Assembly (NCBI GenBank): GCA_963575745.1
Contig: CAUYUJ010010447.1
Span: forward strand, 77,001 to 141,000
DNA length: 64,000 nt
From: Prorocentrum cordatum
Lineage: Eukaryota; Sar; Dinophyceae; Prorocentrales; Prorocentraceae
Reading direction: 5' to 3'
Shown here: piece after piece, positions 8,321 through 17,620 of the stretch
How the letters are laid out: each line of letters starts with the position of its first letter
Position numbering within the stretch: position 1 is the stretch's first letter
The notes under the pieces: model-generated
What the model saw: only the letters and a program-made list of their open reading frames with translations
Told to the model about the DNA's origin: nothing
Databases searched by the model: none
Made by a program: the position numbers and the translations under genes

Positions 8321-10269
8321 AGGCTTCCAAACTTTGCGATGCTACTGCATTATTACCGCAATATGCGGGAGAGCAAAGTGACGCACCTGGAGCTTACACG
8401 CAGGCATTATTATACGGCGACGGACGAATTGATCCAGTTGATACTTGGATTACTATACCTAAATGGCGACAACCGACATCATGGTCAAAATACAGTAACC
8501 CAGTGTGCCGATTGCGATTGGCACTATACGGACACCCTCTTGCAGGTGTCTTTTGGGAACGAAAATGCCGTACATGCTTGGAAAGCGTCGGTTTCGAGCC
8601 TATTTCAGGATGGGAATGCGTATGGAGACACAACAAACTGGGATTGATACTTTCAGTATATGTGGACGATTTTAAATTGGCCGGCCCAGCTCATAATCTA
8701 CAGACTGGCTGGGATTATATTCGTAAAAGCGGTATCGATTTGGATCCACCTACTCCATACTCACAATATTTGGGTTGTGGACAACAAGCATATGACGTAC
8801 CGCAGAGCATCTTCGACAAAAGAATGTCCACAATACGCCCTATGCTACCTGCACACAACGAGAAAGAATACAATACGGCAAAATACGTTCGTGGCATTCG
8901 ACATGACATGCTTGGTTTTACAGATCAGTGCATTGAGCGGTACCTGGAATGCGCCTCCAAGCGCGCTCAGGGAACAGGGTCACGTCGGAAACGATCCGAC
9001 TCGCCGAGGGCTTCGCGATCCAAATCGCCATCCTCCTCCGGGTCGGTCGCCAGACCTACTAGTGTGCTCAACGCACGGACAAGATCATGCAGCCCAGCAA
9101 AATCGGTCGACACAACTTCTATCAATACCATACCCGCCACATACCATGATCTACCCGACGCAGAGACCCCTGGCATCGAGGACACCTCCTTCACTGAGTC
9201 CGACTATTCAGACGAGGGCGTTCTCGGCCAGGACGCGGCAAGTGTATTAATGAAGATCCTGTACTTGGCACGTTGCTGTCGTTTCGATCTTCTACATCCG
9301 GTATGTATGTTGGCCAGAGAAATTACCAAATGGAATGCTACATGTGACAAACGTCTACATCGGTTGATATGCTACATCAAAACGACGCGTACACACTGCT
9401 TACACGGATGGATAGGCGATTCATCAGACAAGTTATCCATCATGCTGTTCACTGACGCCTCGTTCGCTGATTGCTTTACTTCATCCAAATCCACTACCGG
9501 TGTTTTTGCTGCGCTTGTTGGACCCAATACGTTCTTTCCAGTCAACGCTGTATGTAAGAGACAAACGGTTGTTTCACATTCATCTACTGAATCTGAGATC
9601 GTTGCTCTCGATTCCGCACTACGACTGGAAGGGTTACCACTACTATCATTCTGGGAAGCCGTGGTGGGAGTTGCAAAAACATGCAAAGAGAAGAATACAT
9701 GCCTGAGTTGCCATCGACACGTTGACCCGGCGATTGGTCCTACATTGGCAGCCAAAAAGAAGCGTAAACCATCGCCTCGCAAGGCGCCCCCTACTCGGGG
9801 ATCTTCTCCTAGCCGTAGGCAACTACCGCTAAATACGGATTTACCTACGACTCCAAAGAGACGTACAATATCCCATGAAGGTACCGTACTACACGTGGAT
9901 CCAGAGCCAGCTCCAGAGATCAGTGCACCGAAAGTACGACTCATCGTCCTGGAGGATAACCAGGCCGTTATCAAAATTGTCCAAAATGGACGAACACCAG
10001 CACTTCGTCATCTTCATCGCACTCATCGTATCAATCTGGATTGGATATGCGAAACATGTCAAATTGAACATATCGAGCTTAAATATGTAGGAACAAAAGA
10101 GCAGATCGCAGATATGATGACCAAACATTTCGAGACCAAGAAAGCAGACCTTTGGAAGGACCTCTTGGAACACTCGCTTATTTTCCTGTTACTCCGATAC
10201 AATGTCCGCCGATACGAGGGCCTCGGAGGCCCGACGGTTTACCTCATGAAGCGGAACCTCCTAAATTGA
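8248..10269 (+). CDS. Pol part 2 (reverse transcriptase and RNase H)
   Basis: The frame becomes RT-like from about 8248, one base back from the upstream frame; its first ATG is only at 8308. Numbered from 8248, Asp45 lies in SDAPGAYTQA and YVDD at 138-141 supplies the other two polymerase Asp residues. RNase H has TDASFAD with Asp403, then SHSSTESE with Glu448, and the late EDNQAVIKI motif. RHLHRTHRIN and KEQIADMMTK form the usual copia C-terminus. Two insertions stand out: a Ser/Arg-rich segment between RT and RNase H (about 8958-9060), and within RNase H a CxxC plus a basic KKKRKPSPRK stretch (about 9690-9800) that could act as a nuclear localisation signal. The role is cDNA synthesis from element RNA. 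The ORF ends in TGA at 10267-10269. Confidence 0.88.
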   Translation, partial: GNTGKDETGLAAIFADAASSASHIEASKLCDATALLPQYAGEQSDAPGAYTQALLYGDGRIDPVDTWITIPKWRQPTSWSKYSNPVCRLRLALYGHPLAGVFWERKCRTCLESVGFEPISGWECVWRHNKLGLILSVYVDDFKLAGPAHNLQTGWDYIRKSGIDLDPPTPYSQYLGCGQQAYDVPQSIFDKRMSTIRPMLPAHNEKEYNTAKYVRGIRHDMLGFTDQCIERYLECASKRAQGTGSRRKRSDSPRASRSKSPSSSGSVARPTSVLNARTRSCSPAKSVDTTSINTIPATYHDLPDAETPGIEDTSFTESDYSDEGVLGQDAASVLMKILYLARCCRFDLLHPVCMLAREITKWNATCDKRLHRLICYIKTTRTHCLHGWIGDSSDKLSIMLFTDASFADCFTSSKSTTGVFAALVGPNTFFPVNAVCKRQTVVSHSSTESEIVALDSALRLEGLPLLSFWEAVVGVAKTCKEKNTCLSCHRHVDPAIGPTLAAKKKRKPSPRKAPPTRGSSPSRRQLPLNTDLPTTPKRRTISHEGTVLHVDPEPAPEISAPKVRLIVLEDNQAVIKIVQNGRTPALRHLHRTHRINLDWICETCQIEHIELKYVGTKEQIADMMTKHFETKKADLWKDLLEHSLIFLLLRYNVRRYEGLGGPTVYLMKRNLLN

Positions 10270-10388
10270 ATGGATGCCCAGAAATATGCAAGATATTGCT
10301 GACGGAAAAAGAAAGATGGGGCGAGGTAGGATCATAATGCGGATTTCAGTGTGTTGGACAAGCTAACCATGAGGGGCTATGTGCATGC
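10270..10388 (+). other. Short spacer between pol and ORF2
   Basis: These 119 bases separate the pol stop from the first ATG of ORF2. I see no splice signal, hairpin or promoter-like feature. The spacing suggests translation of ORF2 from the same or a subgenomic RNA, but the sequence gives no direct clue. Confidence 0.4.
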
Positions 10389-13300
10389 ATGTACCACTAT
10401 GGCGTACCAGCCGCAGATACTGCGTCGCGCACACCTCGTTCACGCGCACGTTCGCCGCACGGTAGACATCCTCGCCATCCTCCCTCACCTCAACGAGATG
10501 CAGAGAGAGTTAGGACATTGATTATTCGTTCACACCGCAGCAGTTTTACGACTCGAGCTACAAAGCTTACAAGCATCCTGTTTGCTGCTTGCGAGGCGAA
10601 CATAAGTGAGATCGGTTCTAATCCCGACCCCTCCATCCACGAGATGGATCAGGCACAGCCGCTCAACCTCGTCGGCTGGCCCATCGGCTACGACAAGGAG
10701 TACGACCCGAACGCCAGGGACGATGACCGCGTGGGCTTTGCGTACCACGCTCAAACTGGTCGTCCCCGTGATCCCGAAGATGGTTACATATACATACATC
10801 AACGGCGAGCCGATCGGAGCGGAGTATTCGATCTTCGCGTACCCGACGAGTCTTCTATCCGTGAACTTGCCCGCTTCGCGTCCGTCGAGGCTAAGAAATG
10901 GGCCAGCACTGATAGTGGATCCGTCGGCGGCAACGCCAACTATGAGTACAACACGTTCACAGCTACGCCGTGGCTATCATTCATGCGTGCTATGTGTATG
11001 ATTTCCAGCCTTTTCAATCGTAATCCTTCAGTACAAGATAGTGTTCGTGGACTACATGACCATTTGAATGCGACGATCCCAGGATCAGACCGCAAATGTC
11101 CACCATCAAACCTTACTACAATGATACTGAAGACGGAGTGGATGATGATTCACAACGACTGGTCCAAAATTGGCAGTGCAGTTCTGGGACAATATACCGA
11201 GGACAGCGTTACGGATACGCAAAACTATTACAACAATGGTCTGAGTGCACCATCCGATGTATACCAAAACGGATTGGTAACGCCATGCTATGCTCCTAAA
11301 ATTGATCGCGCAATGGCCAAGCTACCTACTCGTCCACCTGGCATCGCCAGGACATCGGATACATCTGGGCACATCGGTCATATCGTCGAGGATAACTTGG
11401 TCACCAACACGAGAGCTTTTTCCGACCTTACCCAAACAATGAAGTTCCGCCGCAAGCTTACTACATGGTTGACTGCGCGCGGAGGCTTTGGAAGTATCGG
11501 ATCAAACTCCAAGACGGTGGCAACACCATCCGACCATCCGAATGGTTGGGTGGCGATATTGGATGATCCACAAGAGACAGAGCGTACCTATCGTTGGACA
11601 CCATACAACGAGGGCAACGACTTCTTCGGCGACGCTGCTGACCACATGGGTTCGAATGATCCCGGCATGACTCCTGGCAATGATGTTGCCCCATTCGAGC
11701 TGGACCACGCAAAATACAGTGCTTTCTGTGGTGGTCGCTTGGTTTCTACCCTATTGTCAGACAATGGGTGGCACTCCCTCGTACAAGAGGACTTGGGACT
11801 ACTATTACATCATGCATTTGGGCCATCGGGTCATGCGTACAAATGGACCAACTTATACACGGACTCAACATGGATCATGCATCCGAAGAAAGGGGCTAAG
11901 GGTGCAAACCACAAGAAGTACCCCACTTTCGGCATCGACGAGCTCAACGCTGCCCAGAAGAGAATCGACCTCGCCAAAGCATCAAATACTGCTCTTGTAC
12001 CGCTATTCATGCCGTGCCTTAACCGCGCGGAATACATGGGTGGCGCTACTCTTGAGCACCTGCCGACCATGATCCGCGACGACATCATGATGTGGGCATT
12101 CTCTTTTGGCAATTACAGGGAATGGTTCAGACAGAATGATACGCCGATCGGTCAAGATTGCGTTCTCTTGCCTGAAGCTGGTTATGAGGGCGTACGATAC
12201 GGAAAGGAGGAACTACGCAAGCAACGTTTCGAGAAAGAGGAAAGCCGTATCAACGCTCTTCTCAACAATCAGTTTGAGAACACTCTCGAGCAGCGCAATA
12301 TGATCAGGAAGATCCGCGAAGCCAGAGGCCTCATGTTTCAAAGCGACAACGCTTCCATCAAGAAGTGGCGCGAGCTGAACAAGACCATCTGGGAATACTG
12401 GGCCAATGATTTCCCATCATCCATAAAACAAAGACACTATCACAGGGGACTCAATGCCATGGTAGTATGGAGTGCGAACGACATCGCATGTGCTAATCCT
12501 GGACAGAACACCATCGACATGCGCCGACATCACAGTCGTGCTCCTACCAACGTACACGAGCTCCAAAAGATGGAATGTGAGGGCGGCGTCCCGACGCTCA
12601 TGCCCGTGCACGTGCTCGTGGACGTATCACGCTTTGTCGATGTGATGCAGTATTTCCGCTGCCCCACGGTCATGGGACCTGGAAAAGCAGCGCAATGGGG
12701 CGTACACCCGAACTTTGATCACCACACGAGCGACTTGATCACTATCATGCAGAACCGTGGTATCACTGTTCTCCCATCCGACCATTGGGTGGATACGTAC
12801 GACAGGGTTACCCCACAGGCTTGGCACGCCAAACAGAACAACCATAACATGGCAATGTTTACAACGCAATTCTGCGACGCAGTATGCTATCGCAATTTTT
12901 GCGCATTGATACAGTCTTTTCCTTCTCAGCCATATCCATTCAGGCCGCCATTGCTGACTTCTGTCACGGACAACCAGGCCTACACCCAGGCCAAGGAAAT
13001 CATGGCAGCCCTCGACTTCAGAGAAAAGTTGACAAACGAATGGAAAAGAGACCTCAGCCTCACAACATTGATGACACAGACGGCAGACGAGATGGCTCAT
13101 TGTGCGTGGATGGCGTCATGTGCCGAGGGCACATTGCCGGCATCACTGCCTGCCGAGACGGGCGACACGACTGAGCCGACTCCTGGAAGGTCTACACGTA
13201 CGCCAGCAACGGACCCTAGCGATCCTGACCAAACCCTTCCTGATTATGATCCATGGGTTATGGCATACAATGACTTATTCCAGTACCTTATGCTGTTGAT

Positions 13301-16300
13301 CAAAGAATACCCTGGGGCTTGGGCATCTTGGCATTCTCTTGAGAAAGATGAACATCTAGAACCCAAGATCGTCAAAACAGTTGAAGATGCACATGCAGTT
13401 ACTTGGGTTGTATTCGAGCAATTCTTACGTCAGATCATAGAGTTGGATGGAGACGATAATGCGACCAAATCAAGACTCATTGCAGAAGAAAACAGATTGT
13501 CTTCTCACCGCATCGGCCCAGCTGCCGAGAACGAGAAGAACATCGAGGCATGCAAAACATTCTTCAAACAGAATGCACTGGATCGAGTTGCTTTGGGTCA
13601 TGACCCTAATGTTCCTACGTCCGTATGGAGGGCAGCTGATGACACAGCACAGCCAGCCCCACCAGGCCCATTGCCTGATCCACTGCAACCTGGACCGCAA
13701 TCGATCAAAGCGTCGCAACCATCGACTCCAGAGCCTAAAGCAGAACAACAACCAGCAGATCAGCTCGCAAAAGCTGAGGCGGTACCGATCCCTGATGACG
13801 GCACCGACCTTGAGGCAATGGAGCTGGAGGCAACTCCTGCTGAGGAGGATCCTTCTCCACATGAGATGAATATATTGTCATGGCAGGACAGCTGTGAGCG
13901 TTCCATGCACGAGGATACCAGCAAGCTCGGGATCTTCGACAACTCATGCACTATTCGCGAATGGAAGCTACAGGCAGGCGTCAAAGATGACCATCCATAC
14001 ATGTGCCCAATGTTGCGGGGCACGAAAGCGACCAATGGATTTGCCTGCATCGAAGACCGAGAGTGGTACGAGCAGCTACTGCATGATGATAGTGTCATTG
14101 CTCATGCGCCTGACATTGCACAATCTGGTTGTTTCCCAGAATGGAAATGGATACCATTACCACATTACGACGATGTACGTTATGGTCCTGAGCTAATTGA
14201 TGAAGAATGGCTGGGAACAAACAAATACATGAGCAAAGACATCACGACTATGTTACGCCATGAGATTCACTACAAAAAGTTTTGGATCAACCAATTTCAT
14301 GACAGACGTATTAATATCTGGGATAAAACAACAAATAATGATTGGAAGATTCCAAGCAATTGGAAATCATTTAAAGAAATGGTTGAATGGAAATTCCGAT
14401 ATCGCAAAGAAAGACACAATGGACCATCCATGGAAGCGGCAGTGGCACATTTCAAGAAAGACGGTGAAAATGATGGATACACCGATTGGAACGACTACTA
14501 TCCGATATTCATTATTCGTGCGTTCCAGAAGCATATTGACCCGCAGAAAAACAGAACCGAGATATACGCCAAGCCGATTCCTGACGGAGGTGACCCCAGC
14601 ACTTTTGACTGGAACAGCGTTATTGCTATTCGGTGCGTCGGTGGTCACAGTTGTGTCAACCCATCTTCAAAGCCATGGAACATGGGATGGGAGAGCTTAC
14701 AGTGGACAGATATCAAATATCTCCATCATGGAACAGCATCCCGCGCCTGGAAGAACATACTGAAGACAGGGGTCATTCCTGGATATGTTGAACCACACTC
14801 TCAGAGAGACAGAACTTATAAACCATCGCAGCGATCTGAGGCATTCTTCAGTTCTAGCACATATTTGAACAACGTTCAAAAGAACCCACATACTTCAGTG
14901 GAATCGTACAAGTTCAACAGCTACAAGAACGAAGTCGAGCTGGTGATCAACGTGGAGATCGCCACAAAAGCAGGTTGCAGATTTTGGTTGGGTGCTCAGG
15001 GCGCTATCATGACTGAGGACGTGGTACCCGCTGCGGCAATTATTGCAATTCGCCGCCTCAAACCACACCACATGCATGGCCAGCAGCTGTGGCCAGACGG
15101 CGACCCATGGGACTACCCGCCTTTGGCAGCCAGAGAGCCATTGAGCAAGTGCGAGATTTGCGCCTGCCTTCCTGGAGAACTTATTGACGATCCACCTGGA
15201 TTGGCACCTATCGACCCCGACCAAGACATGGAGCCTCCAAGGATGACGCCAGCATCAGCACCCTCGGCCAGGCCGGGGGAAACCCCTGCTGGCCGTACAT
15301 CCGCAGAGGACGCCTTGGACGAGCAAATAGTACGTGCTATGATCCAGGGGACCAATCACAAAGCAGATGATAAAGAATGGTTGATTGCATTATCACATTG
15401 TTGTGAAGCTCTTCGACCAATCACAGCAAAGATCATGCAAAAAAATTGGGATCGTCGTCCTGCATTTAACGATGTTCGAATGGGCGACTTCATTGTCATT
15501 AAGAATTGGGGTTCTACCAAATGCTTCCACTACGACAACCATTGGCCCAAAGGCGATCACAATACCAAGATTGCCTTGTCCAAGGGACACATATATGGTC
15601 CAATCGTCCATTTCGGCATCTTCGACAAGTTCTTTGCGGTACAAGTACCTATTCTCAACTACGGTTTACGATGGGTAAATATCTGGTATAATGACAAAAG
15701 CATGCCCCTCAAGGGCGTTGTATTTGCATTGCCGATTCGTATCGAAGAACATGCCATCGATCCAACGTGGATGGAGACTGCCCTGAAAGGCCCGACATCT
15801 TGCAGCGAGGACATACTGCAGCACAAGGTTAGCGGCAGCTTACCATACCTTGGAATGCCTAGCATCCATAGACCACGTATTCCGCGTACACCACCAAGAA
15901 GGCCCGCTCCACGGACACCTGATCCAGACGAGCTGGTGGCCACACCTGCCGAGAACAACGCTCAGACGGGCGACATTCCTCGACAGAGTACAGCATCATC
16001 GCATGATCCACTGATCACCGTAATCGTGGACATATCAAATATCGTTCTTACTGCAGATGAGAAAGCTGCGAACGACAACATGAGGGCAGACCTCTCGGCA
16101 GACATCCAAGCAGAAGAGCAGATCGAGGCAAGCATCCTCGATAACATCATTGATCCGCCATCGAATTTCCTTGGTCATCCAGACTACGACCCCGACGAGG
16201 ATTCAAGATGGATTAGACAGTCTGATCATTGCCGCGTGTATTGTTGGACATCGGCGTTATTGGTGGATTCGCCTATGATCAAGATGAGGCAGATCATTGA

Positions 16301-17108
16301 ACTACACAGTGGCGCAGACAGAATCGTAATGGGCAAAATTCAGTCACATTTGCAATTTGAAATTCGATTTGGATCGAAAGCATGGAACGCGGAGTCATAT
16401 CATTTGAACTACAATCATACCCACAAGTGGGCGCATGACTTACCCAATTGTGGTGCAGATCACTTCTTCAAAAAGTTGGTACACTACCTCGACCCAGAGA
16501 CTATCGAGGAGTCGACCACTGGCATCTTTCAATGGATTTCCAAAGTATACCAGAACATCTTGAAAGATAGCATTGTGGAGCTACCAGATTTCGCCAAGGA
16601 AGTCATCCATGACAACTATCCTGCACTTCAGGCATTGCGTAACCTATACAAAAATTGTACTGCGACATACGGTGATCCAGAGTTTCCTGCGCGGGAAGAG
16701 CTGGTGGAAACACCTGCTGCGCCTCGAGAGGAGGGCGCCGAGCAGGATATTCCCCAGGACCCAGGCAGCGTTGCGTCTGCAGCTCCCGATCAGGAGACTA
16801 TGGTACGTATCATAGCCGAGCAGACGGGACTCAAGCGCGAGGAGGGCGACAACGAGGCCACCTTGCAGAAGCAGGCTCGCCGTCTTCGTGAGGAGAACGT
16901 ATGCCATGGCGGTGCTGAGGATACCGACAACGTCAAGATAGAGTACAAAGGACTGCCAGGGGAAAGGTTGTCTCGGATCGAGATCGAGGGTTTAAGCAGA
17001 TCGATCGCTCCAGACCAAACACCGAGATCACTCGTGAGGCGATCAATCAGATCGGTCAGAGCCTCGCTCGCGGTCAGGACACCCGCTGGGGATCCCGCGA
17101 TCACCTGA
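10389..17108 (+). CDS. ORF2: 2239-residue multidomain protein with Tpt1/ART-like segment
   Basis: This is one uninterrupted frame from ATG 10389 to TGA 17106-17108. It has no recognisable protease, integrase or polymerase. Pro/Glu/Thr-rich linkers at residues about 924-948, 1086-1158, 1600-1648, 1828-1875 and 2098-2138 divide it into compact blocks rich in Trp, Tyr and His. The block at about 1440-1555 resembles RNA 2'-phosphotransferase (Tpt1/KptA): LHHGTASRAWKNILKTG, then ELVINVEIATKAGCRFW and GAIMTEDVVP. The usual second HxH motif of Tpt1 is not seen (RSEAFFSSS stands there), so activity is uncertain. The block at about 685-825 has VVWSANDI and a later WHAKQNNHNMAMF, weakly like SGNH hydrolase motifs. 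The other blocks are unrecognised. The protein-like frame appears to leave this ORF at 16988-16994. The length and lack of stops argue for recent activity or selection. It could be an unrelated neighbouring gene, but that is less likely. Confidence 0.75.
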   Translation: MYHYGVPAADTASRTPRSRARSPHGRHPRHPPSPQRDAERVRTLIIRSHRSSFTTRATKLTSILFAACEANISEIGSNPDPSIHEMDQAQPLNLVGWPIGYDKEYDPNARDDDRVGFAYHAQTGRPRDPEDGYIYIHQRRADRSGVFDLRVPDESSIRELARFASVEAKKWASTDSGSVGGNANYEYNTFTATPWLSFMRAMCMISSLFNRNPSVQDSVRGLHDHLNATIPGSDRKCPPSNLTTMILKTEWMMIHNDWSKIGSAVLGQYTEDSVTDTQNYYNNGLSAPSDVYQNGLVTPCYAPKIDRAMAKLPTRPPGIARTSDTSGHIGHIVEDNLVTNTRAFSDLTQTMKFRRKLTTWLTARGGFGSIGSNSKTVATPSDHPNGWVAILDDPQETERTYRWTPYNEGNDFFGDAADHMGSNDPGMTPGNDVAPFELDHAKYSAFCGGRLVSTLLSDNGWHSLVQEDLGLLLHHAFGPSGHAYKWTNLYTDSTWIMHPKKGAKGANHKKYPTFGIDELNAAQKRIDLAKASNTALVPLFMPCLNRAEYMGGATLEHLPTMIRDDIMMWAFSFGNYREWFRQNDTPIGQDCVLLPEAGYEGVRYGKEELRKQRFEKEESRINALLNNQFENTLEQRNMIRKIREARGLMFQSDNASIKKWRELNKTIWEYWANDFPSSIKQRHYHRGLNAMVVWSANDIACANPGQNTIDMRRHHSRAPTNVHELQKMECEGGVPTLMPVHVLVDVSRFVDVMQYFRCPTVMGPGKAAQWGVHPNFDHHTSDLITIMQNRGITVLPSDHWVDTYDRVTPQAWHAKQNNHNMAMFTTQFCDAVCYRNFCALIQSFPSQPYPFRPPLLTSVTDNQAYTQAKEIMAALDFREKLTNEWKRDLSLTTLMTQTADEMAHCAWMASCAEGTLPASLPAETGDTTEPTPGRSTRTPATDPSDPDQTLPDYDPWVMAYNDLFQYLMLLIKEYPGAWASWHSLEKDEHLEPKIVKTVEDAHAVTWVVFEQFLRQIIELDGDDNATKSRLIAEENRLSSHRIGPAAENEKNIEACKTFFKQNALDRVALGHDPNVPTSVWRAADDTAQPAPPGPLPDPLQPGPQSIKASQPSTPEPKAEQQPADQLAKAEAVPIPDDGTDLEAMELEATPAEEDPSPHEMNILSWQDSCERSMHEDTSKLGIFDNSCTIREWKLQAGVKDDHPYMCPMLRGTKATNGFACIEDREWYEQLLHDDSVIAHAPDIAQSGCFPEWKWIPLPHYDDVRYGPELIDEEWLGTNKYMSKDITTMLRHEIHYKKFWINQFHDRRINIWDKTTNNDWKIPSNWKSFKEMVEWKFRYRKERHNGPSMEAAVAHFKKDGENDGYTDWNDYYPIFIIRAFQKHIDPQKNRTEIYAKPIPDGGDPSTFDWNSVIAIRCVGGHSCVNPSSKPWNMGWESLQWTDIKYLHHGTASRAWKNILKTGVIPGYVEPHSQRDRTYKPSQRSEAFFSSSTYLNNVQKNPHTSVESYKFNSYKNEVELVINVEIATKAGCRFWLGAQGAIMTEDVVPAAAIIAIRRLKPHHMHGQQLWPDGDPWDYPPLAAREPLSKCEICACLPGELIDDPPGLAPIDPDQDMEPPRMTPASAPSARPGETPAGRTSAEDALDEQIVRAMIQGTNHKADDKEWLIALSHCCEALRPITAKIMQKNWDRRPAFNDVRMGDFIVIKNWGSTKCFHYDNHWPKGDHNTKIALSKGHIYGPIVHFGIFDKFFAVQVPILNYGLRWVNIWYNDKSMPLKGVVFALPIRIEEHAIDPTWMETALKGPTSCSEDILQHKVSGSLPYLGMPSIHRPRIPRTPPRRPAPRTPDPDELVATPAENNAQTGDIPRQSTASSHDPLITVIVDISNIVLTADEKAANDNMRADLSADIQAEEQIEASILDNIIDPPSNFLGHPDYDPDEDSRWIRQSDHCRVYCWTSALLVDSPMIKMRQIIELHSGADRIVMGKIQSHLQFEIRFGSKAWNAESYHLNYNHTHKWAHDLPNCGADHFFKKLVHYLDPETIEESTTGIFQWISKVYQNILKDSIVELPDFAKEVIHDNYPALQALRNLYKNCTATYGDPEFPAREELVETPAAPREEGAEQDIPQDPGSVASAAPDQETMVRIIAEQTGLKREEGDNEATLQKQARRLREENVCHGGAEDTDNVKIEYKGLPGERLSRIEIEGLSRSIAPDQTPRSLVRRSIRSVRASLAVRTPAGDPAIT
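16988..16994 (+). promoter_or_regulatory. Candidate -1 ribosomal frameshift heptamer
   Basis: GGGTTTA is read as G GGT TTA in the ORF2 frame, matching the X XXY YYZ slippery consensus. Slipping back one base leads directly into the frame of the zinc-ribbon ORF, which is open from this point. A possible 7-bp stem (GTGAGGC with GCCTCGC) starts about 39 bases downstream, further than the usual 5-9 base spacer. Function is inferred; a one-base indel would look the same. Confidence 0.45.
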
Positions 17109-17620
17109 CTTCGGCAGGGGCCCCCGAGACGATCTTGCATCCCATGCCGCTCTGTAACAATTGCGGTCGAGATCTGTCCCTCGGTATCGTCACAGGTGAC
17201 GGCACACTCTGTGATATATGTTGGCAATACACTGTGGCCGTAGGCGCCACAGGTAAGAGCACCGCCACACAGAGTGACCTCGCGCACCTCCAGAAGTTGA
17301 CGAACTGGATCAAGACGACGTTGTCCGAGGACCAGGTCGCGAGATACATGAAGGATGGCGCGCATGTCATTATGACGGGTGCGCGATCCCCCATAGGCAC
17401 AGAGAAAGATCAGTTGCGGAGATTGGCCAATACGTCCAAGAAGAGGTATCAGAAGTGGGTCGAAGCCGGTAGCCCGCCTGCACACGAATGCAGATTAATG
17501 GGCGAATCCGAGGACGACCGACCTCTGCACTACCCATACGCCAATCTCATTCAACGCTTTCTCAACGACCTCAGATTCCATCATCAGATGACAGGAGCCC
17601 GCGTGAATGTCGGCAAGTAG
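16994..17620 (+). CDS. ORF3a: zinc-ribbon protein, probably reached from ORF2
   Basis: The frame is open from 16994. From there to the first ATG at 17144 it already encodes a plausible helix-forming stretch rich in Glu, Ile, Gln and Arg, better than the ORF2 tail in the competing frame. Next comes CNNCGRD followed 14 residues later by CDICW, a CxxC...CxxC zinc-ribbon pair. A charged helical region then runs to a TAG at 17618-17620. If translated separately, the start would be the ATG at 17144. The same frame stays open after the TAG. No known family is recognised; a nucleic-acid-binding role is only a guess from the zinc ribbon. Confidence 0.55.
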   Translation, partial: KQIDRSRPNTEITREAINQIGQSLARGQDTRWGSRDHLTSAGAPETILHPMPLCNNCGRDLSLGIVTGDGTLCDICWQYTVAVGATGKSTATQSDLAHLQKLTNWIKTTLSEDQVARYMKDGAHVIMTGARSPIGTEKDQLRRLANTSKKRYQKWVEAGSPPAHECRLMGESEDDRPLHYPYANLIQRFLNDLRFHHQMTGARVNVGK

